From Baylisascaris procyonis (taxonomy: Eukaryota > Nematoda > Chromadorea > Rhabditida > Ascarididae), in assembly GCA_037389465.1 (NCBI GenBank), contig JAZARR010000187.1, forward strand, positions 3,348,001 to 3,412,000: a stretch of 64,000 nt of DNA, written 5' to 3'. Below the pieces are notes generated by a model, which saw only the letters and a program-made list of their open reading frames with translations, was not told the DNA's origin and ran no database searches. Numbering within the stretch: position 1 is the stretch's first letter; each line of letters starts with the position of its first letter. Position numbers and translations under genes: made by a program. Shown here in pieces: positions 14,201 through 26,905 of the stretch.

Positions 14201-16437
14201 TTCGACAACGAAAGCAAAAAAAAACGATCGTTTTTTTTTACCTTCTTGAATAGAATTGAACGTTTCATTTGATTTGTGCATAGCTTGACAAGTGATTATT
14301 GAATAATTTTTTTTGGCATATTTATGAGAAAATTCGTCAATTATGGCAATGAATAGTCAATTCCTGGTCAACTTGAGCGCCACATTACATTTAATAATAG
14401 TGAATGCATAAATGCAAATTAAATGTTGAATTTTTCTATTTTATAGAATAATTTCATAGGTATGTCTACATTACTTGATTTACTTATATGATGCAGGTGA
14501 AATTTGCATTGTAATTTAATGGCGCTATGTTAACGTGTAAATATAGAGATGTCCAAACATCAACAATAACAGGGGTCAATATATCGGGTCTAATTTCGAC
14601 TAGTAAATTCTAAATAAGATCGGCAAGTTCGCTTTTGATCAATGCACCCTATTACTGCTCAACATTTTTGTCTTTAAAGTTTTGGTGGAAATCATCTCGA
14701 TCTTTCGTTATCTTCAACTGCTTATTGCATTTGTTTGGCGTCGACGCATATTTGTTTTTTTCCCAATAGGTAATTGTTTTGATAACTAATGTTTAATTGC
14801 GCTGTTTTATATAGCACTCATATATTATGTACATTGATATATATGAATTTATCGTTCATTCTTGATGCGATGATGTCATAACAAATTATGAACACAATTT
14901 CGGTGTACATGTAAATCAATTTGATAATCGCTTAAGATTACGGTGGTCATAATAACATACTTCATAAATCAGCACATTTTTTTATACCTTATTTACGAGA
15001 TTAATTTGATATCGTTTTTTTTTCAACGCTGAAATCGATATTCCCATCTTATTGTATGCGCGGAAATGTGAAGGATATTATCACCTCATTATATAAGAAC
15101 TGCTGAATATTCAATAAATGGAATCGTGTCTTTGAAAAATCGCTTATTATCGACGAAATTTTTTTTTACTTCGTCAATTGTCTTTTCGCTCATTTTTATC
15201 TCTAGGTTTTTCAATCAATTTCACACGCGATGCCGTTAGTGTGTTTCTTCGAATAACGATTTAAATGCTTTCAAAAATTAAGCAAAGTCCAAAGCTATTA
15301 GTTGAATGGTTGGAAAAACGTTTGCGCCTTTCAAACTTTGTCCAAATTTTGCTAACCTCATCGATGACCATCGAATAGTGTCTGTGGATGTTGCATATGC
15401 TATTTTTTCCACAAGCAGCTAATTCAGCTTAATCTTTGGCTATAACAGCATTGCTAATTGCACCGCAATGTAATTTGCAAAGTTTCTAAATTTTTTGTAC
15501 TCATAATAAATAAAAGAATCTCCTATTGAATCCATAATTCATTCGTAGATGCGCTTTCGCAACATTGAAATTCTCTACGATTGAGTGATGAATGTATTTG
15601 TTTTCATTCGTTTGGGGATTTATCAATATTATTTATTTGCGATGCATTCCTTATTTATCTCTTCATTATTTCGATTATGAGAGAGCAATTTAATGAGATG
15701 GTAAAAAGATTAAACAATCGTTATATTCCAACTAGTTCCTCTGCTAAACGCGTCTGCAAATTTGCATTTTTTTTTGGGAGATTTTTGAATATTAGATTTT
15801 ATCTTTTCACTCATTCAAAAGCCAACTGAATTTTGTGAACAACGGCATGAACTAAATGAAGCTGACGTCATGCCTGAGTGTAATCTTAAGCTTAAAAAAG
15901 TAATGTAATTGAATTTGGCTGATTATGTTTTTAATAACCTATGAGAAACCTGGATGTATGACCTATTTTTTTTTTTTTTAATTCGCGAATTCTATTTTAC
16001 AATAAATGTGAAACTATTATTTTTTATGCGCATTACAAAGTTGTGACGTTTTAATGCAATGGTTCGATTAGCGTGGAAAATACGAAACCCAATAAATTGT
16101 TTTCACTTTTAAATTCCGTTCATTGCTATGAACGAATCACTTAGCCCTTTTGAATTATAACGTAAGTGAGGTAGATTAAGAGGAGTACAAATCGCTGATT
16201 ATCTCCAATCATGCTACACACAAGAATCATGCATCGGTTAATCTTGAATAATTTAGATCATCGATATCGAACTAACCTAATTCTAGACATATATGGCTAT
16301 TACCTTCAAATTGCACCTTTCGCATGCAATTGCATTTTTTGAAAAATGCAAATTGCAACGTTTTTTTTTTCAGGGAAAAAAATAAGGCATTGAAGTGATC
16401 TATTCTCTAGGGTGCAACAATTACAGTAATTATTAAA

Positions 16438-19400
16438 ATGGAAGATGCGCTATCAACATTGATAAGGGTGGTACGTGTACCTCTTGCAGTGCTATCAGTG
16501 GTTCAAAATCTTCTTATTGTTATCGTTGTTCTACGATATCGGACGCTAAAGAGAAATGCTTCGAATTTACTCATCGCACAACTTGGCTTTGCTGATTTTA
16601 TTTTCGGTATGTTGGGCAATTTTCTTTTACTGAAGAGACTAATCGCGGCCATTGAAAGAGGCCTCATTTGTGGAATGTGATAACCATGAGCACAAATGAG
16701 TGCCTAGGGGGGACATTGCCTAAGCAAATGCACATCAAGCAACAGGATTAAGTTTGATCTCGGATCAGTGAAATAATGAAAATATGCCCCCCATCGATAT
16801 AAGATTTTTGAATATCTTATGATTGTAGTTATCCTCATTGAAACGTAATACCATTTTTGAAAGCATCTTTCATGCATCATTTAGTGAAAAAACATGATGG
16901 TCAATGCAATTTTTCAACTTTCTACGCTATTGCACCATAACCCTTTTGAAAGTTAAATAGTCATTGGCGCGATAATCTTTGCATCTACAATCTCATACCT
17001 TCATGCCGTAATTTTCCAAGCTTTCTCCTCTCCACGACTTGTCATATTAAAGTATTGCTAAAGTGAACTTCTCCTTATTCCCCCCCCCCCCCACCCCTCC
17101 GCCACTGTTATCAGCTCGGATAACCTGAAATAATCGACTCTTTCTTACAAGTTCTCTAATTACTTACCGTTTAAATGCAACAAACATTTGCAAACACTTC
17201 GCTGGCATCGTTGATCTCATAGCTGATCAATGATATTTGCACTGACATTTTATTGATCCTCATCATCAGTGATATCCACGTTGAGTTTTTAATAAACAAA
17301 TTTCAGGAATCGGTTTATGTATAAGAATCGCAATCACAGAAGTTCATATCTCAACAGGGATATTAACATTCGAAGGTTTTGAATGCATTTGTTATGGATC
17401 GATGACGATATTGGGTGTTCATCTTAGTCAAACTACGATGCTTATGATCGCTATTGATCGACTATTTTGTATTCGTTATCCACATCATTATAGAATTATG
17501 GTTGGTGTTTTCTTTTTGTTTGTTGAAGTCGATTTAGCGCTTTTGAACTATCTGTTTACCTATACGAATAAATATTAATATCTGGATGTTAATGATAGAG
17601 GTTGAAACAATAATACGATTTTTTTTCCATCTTCTATAAGCGCGAGGATTTTTTATCTAATAGTCTTGATGTCTGTGACATTTAAAGGTGATTTTTAAAA
17701 GTACTGCGAAGAATAATATGCGGGGATTCTGGGAAAAAAAGAAACGAGAAAATTTATTAGCTAGAAAGATGTATGTCGTGTATTTTTCCTCGATGAAAAA
17801 CAACACAAATTTTCCAAACTTCATATCAAAAAATGATGTAACAAATAATTGAATATTTGCGGAAAATTCAAAGAAAACCAAATATGCTGATGAGAAAAAA
17901 ATGCAACTAAATAGATGCGATGAAAATTAAATTTTTTTTGGCTTCAATAAAAAGTGTTGAGACGAAAAATTTTTGCTGAGCATCTATAGTCTTTTCTCAG
18001 TATTGATTTAAAAAAAAAACATTGCCATTTAAAGAGATATTTAAAGCCGACTCTCAAAAATATTTTGTTTGAAAAATGAAAAGGAAATTTTCTTATAGTT
18101 TTATTTATAAATGATTAGGCTACAAATCCTCGATTAGTTGGAATCCAATTTCGAGTCTTATTCACCAATTAACTTTACTCCATTTAAGCACGAAAATACA
18201 CAGATTCATAGAACTTTGAAGGTGATTAAATTTTCAATAATGCTTAAATTCAAGGAGAGCTCCATTTCGGGGAAATTCATCGGTGATATCGGCATAGAAA
18301 ATGAAGAGCAATCAACGCTGATGATCGCATTTGCAACCGGCTAATATTGCGTAGAATACATTTCACTTTATGGATAGCGCTAATAGTATGCTAGATAAAA
18401 TTAATGAAAGATCGGTCAAAATCCAGTGAGTTCATCTGGTCAAAGAAACAGCCTTTGAAGTTCCCAATTTGCTAGGAATTTTATGAGTTATAGTGAATTT
18501 AACATCAGTTACAACTTTATAAACCTTTAAAACTCTATACTAGCAAAATAGTATGCAAATTTAAAAAAAAAAAAAGAAACTGGTAGTGATGTAATAACAG
18601 CGACACACTTAATAACTTATTCCTGCATATGTAAATTTTTGAAGCGATAGATATTTAAGCCATGAAAATGAGCGCTGAAAATAATTTCTAATATGATTGA
18701 TTGTAGCAAAAATCTGGCTATTCATGGATTCGTGTTTGTATTAGTGTTGTATATTCATTTATTGGAACCGGTGCACAATTCATTTATATGCCTGTTGGTC
18801 GACGTGTTGATAGTTGCTCAGCAGGTTCATATTCTTTTGTTCATTCCATATATTCTAATGAGTACATGTTCATTTCGCTAAAGCAATAGGAACAATTATT
18901 TTTATAAGCTAAAAATTTCTGAAATTGCATAATAATTTCAGGATTTTTCAAAATTTCGGACGAAAAAAAGCGCAAAAACTGCGGAAAAAAAATATACATA
19001 TCTGTTTAGGAAACAAAAAAAAAGCAGAATATTCGCGAAAAATTTCCGCTTCTTACGGAAATTTGCATGTAAGAATACACAACGCCATTTTAGCTAGCCA
19101 TCTTTAGGTTTGTCTGTGTGTCGTCTATTGCACAAACTTGAACAATTCTGCCTGATAGTGTGTGGTCATCACAAACACACTGTCTTCTTTCTATGCTTAA
19201 TAGATGGGAAATTCATTTGCTCATCGCGCTGTTCTAAATTCTGGATGTAAGGTACAACTAAATTCGTCAATCACGATGGTTTAGCAAAAATTCATCAATC
19301 TTTTTTTTCTAAAAGTTTTTTTTGAGCACTTCAGTATTTTAACCGTAATCAGCGTTATTTTTAAGGTGCCAGTTGGAATAGTTATTATCGTATTTATTGG

Positions 19401-20799
19401 GTGCTCTTCGCTGCAGTATTGTCTTTCTTCATTTGCGGTAGGTATATGGTTGATGAGCTTATTTTAGTCTATTGGGAGTTGATTCGAGCCTCAATTAGTC
19501 AAGTTTCCCTTTTTTCCCTATCATGGTTCGGCCACACTTCCCATTTCCTTTTCTTTAAAATGCTAGGGCTTGGCTACGTGGTCAGCCGGTAATGACTGAT
19601 GACGAGAGAAGGAAGAGAGAGATTGACGGATGAAATATAAGAAAAAATTTGAGTCCCCACAAAGATGCAAACATATGGATCCAAAAAGTTCAAGTTCTAT
19701 CAAATAAGTTAGGAATGGCAAATGAACTTCAAAGAGTATTTCTGGTTTACGATTTTGTTTTCAGCCTTAGAGTTTCTTTCTCTTCTGTAAAACATCCTTT
19801 GTTCCACGAAATAAAAGGGACTACAGTTGCCCTATCTATTCATCTATCCTTCTGTTGGGGTGATGGTAAATTCTAGGCTCACTGTATAAAAGAATCGAAA
19901 TTTGCATGATGAGTCTTCAGGTTTGTATTCGTTTCCGATTCCAGAAATCCACTTTGCCAGATAGCTCAGACTTAGTGGCCAACAAGGGCTAGATTTTCTT
20001 ACAAACTCGTCCACTAGACGAAATAAGGGCACCCACTGTGATAATGCCTCAGGAATCATTTGAGTGGGAACGACGCATTCCTTGGGTCATTATATCGAAG
20101 AGGTCATCTTTTACGCTTCATTAACGATAAATCTGTTGCTGTGCCGGAAGTTTGAGTGATTGCCAATATAATACGGTTAAAAATATTCAATAACGGTTGA
20201 AAATTTGCTCAATTACTCTACAAAAGAAGGAATATTGTACTCTATCCTCTACGATATCTCATAAATTGATTCATTATTTTATTCAGTTCCAATCCTCAAA
20301 TAATTTCAATTAATTACATAGGCCATAGCAAATATTAAGACAAACGAGGAGATTATTTTACAATTCTACGTTTTTTTGAGATATTGAACCCTTATGGTGG
20401 TATTACAATATTTGGTTGATTTTAGGTCTCTATCTAATCAGTATTCCAGCATTACGACGTTCAACAGCCGATTCATTTATGCGTTGTCAACGATCAGCTA
20501 TCATAACAATGACAACAATTATAATTTCATATTGTATATTTTGGTGTTTACCAAATTTTACATATTTTTTATGTGTTTTATTTGATGCAGAGCATTCAAT
20601 TCTTGGTGGTGCAATTTATTTTATGTCATTAGGTAGTGGTATTTTTGCTACTCTAAACCTCTATTTGTATATATGGAAACATCGTGAATTTAGACATTGT
20701 TTTCGAAATATGTTTACATGTAAATTTATTCGTCGAAATGATGCATCATGTAATGATATTGGATTTTCTAAACCGATAATTATACCGATTGAGATTTGA
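16438..20799 (+). CDS. Serpentine 7TM GPCR, Srsx-like chemoreceptor
   Basis: Five exons join in phase: 16438-16606, 17307-17500, 18707-18824, 19366-19437 and 20426-20799 (927 nt, 308 residues plus stop). The protein has seven hydrophobic segments: TM1 about residues 14-34, TM2 about 43-66, TM3 about 84-106, then IDRL (residues 106-109) in place of DRY, followed by CIRYPHHYR, which strongly resembles the second intracellular loop of nematode Srsx receptors. TM4 is in exon 3. Cys83 at the head of TM3 and Cys158 in the second outer loop fit the conserved disulfide. TM5 is in exon 4, TM6 and TM7 in exon 5, with TLNLYLY in place of NPxxY. Intron phases are 1, 0, 1, 1. The first ATG follows a non-coding AT-rich stretch, and its frame gives TM1 directly. 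Family knowledge suggests a plasma-membrane receptor in sensory neurons; the ligand is unknown. A neuropeptide-receptor-like member is the main alternative. Confidence 0.87.
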
Positions 20800-21773
20800 A
20801 ATAATTATATATTGCTATTTTCGGTTGGTGATGTGATCTCATAGTAACAGAATAATGCTCCACGGCTCTTGTTTCTTTTTTTTCATCCTGTTTTCTGTAT
20901 GAAATGAATTATTGAATAACGCTAGTTCATGCAACGAGAAAACCCAACCCCTGTAGATGGTAAGGATAGTCTTTATAGCATTTAACCTGAGGAAATTATT
21001 GGCTGTGTAATACAAAGATAGTCCCAGTAAGCAATGATGGCCAAGAAACAGAAAGCTGTTCTCTTTGATATGATAATGACCAAAAAAATTGATGAGGCAT
21101 AAGCAAGATTAGAGAAGGAAATGTGGGTATGATTTGTTTTGAACTATCCCACTGATTTCAAACGATGCAAGCGATCAATGCTAACGTTTAGAAATGAACG
21201 ACTCGGAAACAGGAAAAAGAAGATGATAAATTGCTTAAAATAGTTCGGTGAATTTGTCTCCAAAAAAAAAAAACCCAAATTTAGAAAAAAATGTGATATT
21301 CGTTTTGAACGCACAATTATTGCTGTAATATTTTTCAATATTTATTTTAAACAATAAAGCAATTAGTGATTTGTGACTATGTTGTGAAATCTTTTCACAG
21401 ATCTTCTCTCTATTATGCTCCTTCATTGTCAATTTAAAACGCTACATAAGTGAAGAATCTTAATCATGAATAAGCTTTAATCACTTGAACGATTAACATT
21501 TATTGGCATAAATTTTTTTTTTAAATTACTGCATAATTACTTGGTATTATAGGGGAAATTTCAGTTCGAGAGCGGGAGTAAAAAATTTTACAAGCGGAAG
21601 TGTATAACGGAAGAATCAGAAATAATGTATGTATTTACGATTCAACGAAAGTAACAGCATACGTTCAATAGCAAACATTCGCATTATTAATGCGCGGACC
21701 GTCCTCACGAATCACCTGAAGAACGTTCGTTGCATGAGCCGTTAAAGGTGTATTATGAATAGGTCAGACCTAT

Positions 21774-21855
21774 GTAATCTGTAAAGCTATAGTTTAATTT
21801 TACAAACTCAACAAGCTCATTAACATAGAGCTGCATTGTGCTAAAAAAAAAAGAC
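21774..21855. repeat. Left copy of an ~82-bp direct repeat
   Basis: It starts near gtaatctgtaaagctatag and ends in aaaagact. It aligns over its whole length with 23174-23255 at roughly 80-85% identity by eye. The two copies bracket the tRNA-derived repeat cluster. Confidence 0.75.
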
Positions 21856-22251
21856 TAGCAATACAGTACGGCATTACCGGTAAGCAATTAAAAGAGGCAG
21901 ACAAAAGCCGAACTACACAGCTATCCTTGAGAAATATAATAACGCCATCATAGATAGAAATATCGACATAACGACACTAATCTCACACAACAGCTCGAAC
22001 ATTTCATAAAACCAAACGACCACCTACCACACAGCATAATCAACATGCTGAGAACAGTATCCACCAGTCATCACACCTTTAACCAACAGAAAATGAACTA
22101 ACGACTACTTACATAGCATTATTTTCAAAGCCTTTAGCGAAAAAAGAATACTAAACGTTATAAAGACAACCTTATACTTATGACAATCTAACGCATAGTA
22201 TACATTCCTCAAATCTTAGCTACTCATGTGCGCAAAGAGACTGTATGGGCG

Positions 22252-22480
22252 TGGCCTTGTGGCCTAGTGGGTAAGGCATTCCATTTGTAGTCAGGGCAGC
22301 TGAGGTTCGGCGCATGACTGCGTTAGCGAGTTTTGTAAGATTTGTGGCATTCCGCGCTCGTTTCTCAATCAAACTCCTAAGCCTGCCTAGCCATGGAGAG
22401 TTTTCTCAAAAATCGGTTGTAACTGCGATGAGGTTTGTGGGCTAAGGCAGCTCCACGAAGTAGTACCCAAGTTCGACCCC
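22252..22480 (+). repeat. tRNA-derived SINE-like element
   Basis: A TGGCCTAGTGG sequence at 22260-22270 fits the RNA polymerase III A-box consensus exactly. GGTTCGGCGC at 22304-22313 resembles a B-box at the normal tRNA spacing, and a short D-stem (gcc/ggc) can pair. There is no full acceptor stem or credible anticodon arm, so I read it as a tRNA-derived repeat rather than a functional tRNA. The body that follows is duplicated in tandem. Confidence 0.6.
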
Positions 22481-22622
22481 CGCCTGCGTCGGGGAGTTTT
22501 CTAAGATTTGTCGAATTCCGCGCTCGCTTCTCAACCAAACGCCTAACCTTGTCTCGTCATGTAGAATTCCTTCAAAAATCGGTTGTAATTGCTATGAGAT
22601 TCATGGGTTTAAGCAGCTTAAC
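22304..22622 (+). repeat. Two tandem copies of a 166-bp unit
   Basis: Each unit begins with a B-box-like block (GGTTCGGCGC at 22304, AGTTCGACCC at 22470) and continues through attccgcgctcg, caa-cgcctaa and aaaatcggttgtaa to aagcagct. Matching landmarks are all displaced by 166 bp. A third B-box-like block, GGTTCGAACT, lies at 22678, offset 208 bp from the second. Confidence 0.75.
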
Positions 22623-22699
22623 GAATAGGCTGAACTGGGCTGTAATGAATAAAAATGAATCTATGAAACAGCACTCAGGTTCGAACTCCGCCTGACTTA

Positions 22700-22866
22700 G
22701 AAGGGGCTTCTCCCCCTCCTCTTTGTACCAGACATGAAAGTGGAGGAGAGGTTTCGCCCCACCTCCTATGTAACACACACAAACGGGAAGGGAACCGCAC
22801 CCACTTCCCATCTCCGCAATCCCAACCGACGGCTTTAACCACTGAGCCAGTTTTTCCACACAATCC
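22700..22866 (-). repeat. tRNA-derived SINE-like element, minus strand
   Basis: Read on the - strand, TGGCTCAGTGG matches the A-box consensus and is followed by a long D-arm-like segment. GCGGTTCCCTTCC resembles a B-box about 35-40 nt further on. The downstream body is rich in GGAGG and GAGGGGG. It lies head to head with the + strand element starting at 22252. The opposite orientations suggest independent insertions. Confidence 0.5.
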
Positions 22867-23173
22867 CTGTCATTTTCACCCGTCTTTGTATTTCATAATG
22901 AAACTGCCATATTTCATAGTAAAATGGTCACAACCCCCTAGCCTGCAAATGTATACACGAGCGATTGTGTGCAATGGGTTCACCTCGAAGAGTACTCTCT
23001 CTAGATACCAAACTTGTGGGGAAAGCCCACAAATGTGACAAATCGTGAAGGTGGGAATTCGCCCTCGAAATTTTGAGCACACTTTTCACCACCATACACC
23101 ACACCGATAAGGGTGTCCAACGAACTCATCGAAGTTGTAGTAGTTGTTGATGTTCACGATTCTATAAAGCTAT

Positions 23174-23255
23174 ATAATCCGTAAAGCTACAGCTTAATTT
23201 TGTAAACTCAGTAAGCTCATTAACATGAAGCTGCATTCTGCTCAAAAAATATGAC
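23174..23255. repeat. Right copy of an ~82-bp direct repeat
   Basis: It matches 21774-21855 in the same orientation with scattered substitutions and no large gap. A 15-base core (ttgtaaactcagtaa) also occurs alone near 31850, hinting at a dispersed family. Confidence 0.75.
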
Positions 23256-23427
23256 TCCAGACACGCCTCAAAAAAATCAACATATTTTTCAAAATGAACG
23301 CCTAGTATAAATAATCAACAAATTGTGCTGTTTGGTATTGTTCAGCTTTGTATGCCTAGGGAGAGGTGCCTAGGCCAAGGAAGTGTTGAATTGATCGTGG
23401 TGAAAAGGAAAAACGTGAAGAACGGAA

Positions 23428-26400
23428 ATGAGCGAATTTATCCTTAAACTTGAGCCAAATGATAAAATTGTATATGCGGGAAAAAAACTCGGCGAAGAGC
23501 CAGTTCAAGTATCACTCAAAGTCACCAATCCGACAAAAGTTTGTCATTTTCTTTATTAATTTCCAATTTATATGCATTAGCAAATTTCTATTTGCCAAGT
23601 GAGATATCTCATCTAACGTACGCTGTTTTAACCAATGTACCAGCGTCTGCACTTTTGCTGGCGAGGATTTAAGCTGATGATGCTAAACGAAGGTCACGAG
23701 CAAACTTGACAGATGTAATCTACAGTATGGAATAATTATCTCTCGACCACCAACACCAGTCTATTAAATCAGTTCTGGTTTAAACTGCTACCAAAATATG
23801 CAAAAATTACGTAATGGGCAACTATAATTAGATTTCATTCATATCTATTCTACACTCAAGCACTGGGACATTTTTGAGAGCTGTATATCGGTATGAAGTA
23901 TGAAACCACACTGCATTTAGATAACCAGAATGTTGTAATATTTTCGTCAGAATTCTTCGTCATGAATTCTGTTGGGAATTGCTTCAGGGAACATCAAGGG
24001 CTCTCGATCGAGAATCGAATAACTCTATTTGTAATATAATAATGGAGGGTAACGAAATGTAGGGCAATTTGCAACAGTTGACCATTAAAGTAAACACTCA
24101 AAGAAATCTGCTATAGACCGCTCCAACATCCCTATCAGAAAAGGATGATCTTTAGAAAGAACGCAGATTGTAATAGAGCTAATTGAAGCTATGAATGTGC
24201 AAAAGTGGCGTTAGCTTTCACCAAGTGGGAGCTTGAACTCGAGCTTCAAGACGTTCGAAATCGAAAAAGCCGTAATAACTCAGCTGTTCCATAGAAAAAG
24301 TTGACTTTTTAATTACCTCCAATAAGCGTGCAAACGAAATTTGAACCTCAAAGGCGATTCTCTAAATTAAAGATTGTACATCTTCTAGGAACGTCAAATC
24401 TGCAAAGTGAAATGCACTTCAAATGAGATGTTCAGAATTCGTCCACCAGTATTCGCGTTAAAAAGTGAAGAAGAAATCATTGTAAAGGTGTGGCGAGTGA
24501 ATCTATTACAATTTTAATTGATAGATTATTATATTGAATAATTACAGTATTCTATCGATAGATTATTGTATTTTTGCCGTTTATATTATTCGTCTAAGAG
24601 CCATATCTATTTCTTTACTCATCTATTCATTCAGATGCCTATTTACTTATTGATTTATTACGATAATCATAATAGTACAGAGTTGTTAATGTAACTTTAT
24701 AAGATAATGGTCAAATAAAAAAAAAAGATAAAACTTGAACATTGGAACATTGGTTATTGTTGGACACCTTTATTTATACTTGAGATGCTTTTTGCGATAC
24801 TCAAAGACGAAAAATGAAATAAAAATTTCGATTAAAAGAAATAAAAGAAAGAGAGGCTATACAATGTTTTACTAAAAATAGCTATGATTGATCATAAAGT
24901 GGGCATTATGAATCGATTGTTGAATATATTTTCAGTTGACTTTCAATGCTGGTAAAACAGTACCCGATAGTGGAAGACATTACTTTGCTGTTTATTATAT
25001 TAAAGGAAACGATGACACAAAACCACCACGTGCTTGTTGGAAAGAGCATAAAGGTGACGCAGATGGTACAAAGAGGTTTGTTCTTTTTTTCTTTTTTTTT
25101 TTTTTGATTATCTTTCATATTTTTCAACGGAAAAATCAGAAAAAAGCCTTTTAAATGTTATTTAATGATTTTTTTTGGGGAGGGGGGAAGGGGGAAGTAG
25201 TGAAATAGAAGTTAAAAATTGATATTTTCGCTTTGAATCATATTCACTGACAAGTTTGAAATTTTATAGCTCAAGTTTCGTTTTTCTGCATAAAAATTCA
25301 AAAAAAAAAAAAGTTTCATTTCCAAATGGCAAACGCGTCACATATAATGAATAGATTTAAGAGTTCTTCTAATAGTCATAGATTTTACTGAAATGTACTT
25401 CAAAGCTTTTATATGTTTTCACTGTAGCAACGACTTGATTAGGGAAAAAAACAGTGGATCGTCCTATACTAACATCGTTTATAAACCTCGTAAATTATTA
25501 TCTTCTTGCGATCTACTCGATGTTATATAGCGATAAAAAGTTGCCTTAAAAGATTTTTGCCTTTAAAAGACTAATGCAGGATATCTACAGTAGAACAGTG
25601 ATTTGTCAGATTTATTGTTAAGCTTGATCAACTTTTATCGCTACTTCTCCTTACGGTCTTTGATCGAACTTTTCGAAAAGAAAAAAAGTTTTCGAGAATG
25701 TTTTTAATGAAAATGTTGAAGTTTTTTGAAGGAATCGAAGAAAACTGTTGTGTAGAAATTGAAATATTGAAAATTTTTGGTGGAATGCGATCCTATTTTA
25801 GCAGATTTGTTAGAATGTTTTCCATTTTGAAATAAGACCGATCGGCACATTAAAAGTTGCTTCGTAATGATGAGGCATCCATCCAGAGTGATGCAAGGCT
25901 GCGCTTGCAGGCTTTTTGTAGATTTCAAAAAAGAAGGTGACGAAGAAAAAGAGGGAGAGGAAAAGAAAGAGGCAGAAAAAGATAAAAATGAAAAGAAAGA
26001 TGAAGGCGAAAAGAAAGACGATGAGGAGAAAAAGGAGCAGAATAAGGAGGATAAAAAGGAAGAGAAAAAAGAGGAGAAAAAAGAAGGGGATGAAAAAAAG
26101 GAATGTGAAAAAGATGAAGCTGAAAAGAAGGAAAATACTGAAAAGAAAGCCGATGAAAAGAAAGAAGAGAAGGCTAGTATGAAGGCTATTCATTTGATAA
26201 GCTTCAAGTATCTTCATTCCAACAGCATCTTACACGACGAGATTGTAGCCGAAAATGATTTGTGGTAAAGAAAATTCAACGTATGTAGAGGAATGTTAAT
26301 TAGAAGCGATGACGTAATACTAGTAGATACACAATCGAATATGTTGCGTTACGTCGAACAGATTCCCATCGTTGACATCTCTTATTCCTAAATTTTCCTC

Positions 26401-26905
26401 TCACTAAGAAAATATAAGATCTGAGTATTTTGCCTTTAGAAATTCCCTCAACCGTGCCATAACTTCCGCTGAATCATTACGCACCTTTCCGACCATCTTG
26501 AAGAACAATTCTCTGAACATCCGTAAAAATGGGTTCTGGAGAGTCCCCAAGGCGATATGGTATTGGCAGACGCAATCTTAGGATCCTTTTCTCAATAACG
26601 GCTGTGACTTGTAAAAATGAACAACAATAAATGGGAACAAGGATCGGAGGGAACAGATTTTTTTCCCAGTCGCATTCCAAAATTGCAGTTAGAAGGAGCG
26701 TAATGACTCATTAGTTCAACGTCGAATTCAATCGAATTAATATGTCTTTTTCCAGAAAGACGAGGAAAAGAATGATGAAAAGAAAGAGGATGAGAGGAAA
26801 GAAGAAGAAAAAAAGGAAGACGATAAAAAGGACGAGAAGAAGGAAGAAGAAAAGGAAGAGGAAAAGAAAGATGACGATAACAAGGAGGAAGAAAAAAAGT
26901 TGTGA
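23428..26905 (+). CDS. MSP (VAP-type) domain protein with Lys/Glu-rich tail
   Basis: Exons: 23428-23538, 24389-24487, 24936-25075, 25911-about 26176, and about 26756-26905. The first three and the start of the fourth encode a major-sperm-protein/VAP fold of about 120 residues: LKLEPNDKIVYAG, then VSLKVTNPTK, then FRIRPPVFALKSEEE, then LTFNAG, then FAVYYI and finally ADGTKRLFVDFKKE. These are the usual strand landmarks of the family. About 130 residues of almost pure Lys, Glu and Asp follow. No C-terminal membrane segment is seen, unlike ER-anchored VAP proteins, so a soluble protein is likely. The last junction is uncertain. A gtatga donor at 26177 (phase 1) needs an acceptor after ccagaaag at 26759; using ccag at 26755 needs phase 0. 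With the former model the product is 253 residues. Family members act in sperm motility or as FFAT-binding adaptors; which role applies here is not shown. AATAAA lies at 27168. Confidence 0.82.

Larger units (their letters stand above)
1..16437. other. Gene-poor left flank, no supported gene
   Basis: I looked on both strands for exon-like frames bounded by splice sites and for recognisable protein motifs and found none I can support. The open frames here are short (under about 100 codons) and of low complexity, as expected by chance in DNA this AT-rich. Contents worth naming are a GATCA tandem repeat near 4.0 kb, a long TA microsatellite near 4.9 kb, two compound TA/TTTA microsatellites near 6.7 and 10.9 kb, a two-copy 29-bp repeat near 8.6 kb, a poly-C run near 8.7 kb and a G-rich run near 11.2 kb. 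Regulatory DNA for the receptor gene that follows could lie in the last part, but I see no specific site. Confidence 0.5.
20800..23427. other. Intergenic region with repeat cluster
   Basis: No coding exon is supported between the GPCR stop and the MSP-gene start. The right half holds two diverged 80-bp direct repeats that bracket tRNA-derived repeat sequence, listed separately. An AATAAA at about 21351 could serve the GPCR, but it is more than 500 bp from the stop. Confidence 0.5.

Noticed and set aside
22252..22325. Genuine tRNA gene
   Set aside because: A- and B-boxes and a D-stem are visible, but acceptor and anticodon stems do not pair and the T-arm is poor; a tRNA-derived repeat fits better.
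25810..26217. 135-codon - strand frame rich in Phe and Leu
   Set aside because: It is the antisense shadow of the Lys/Glu-rich MSP exon.
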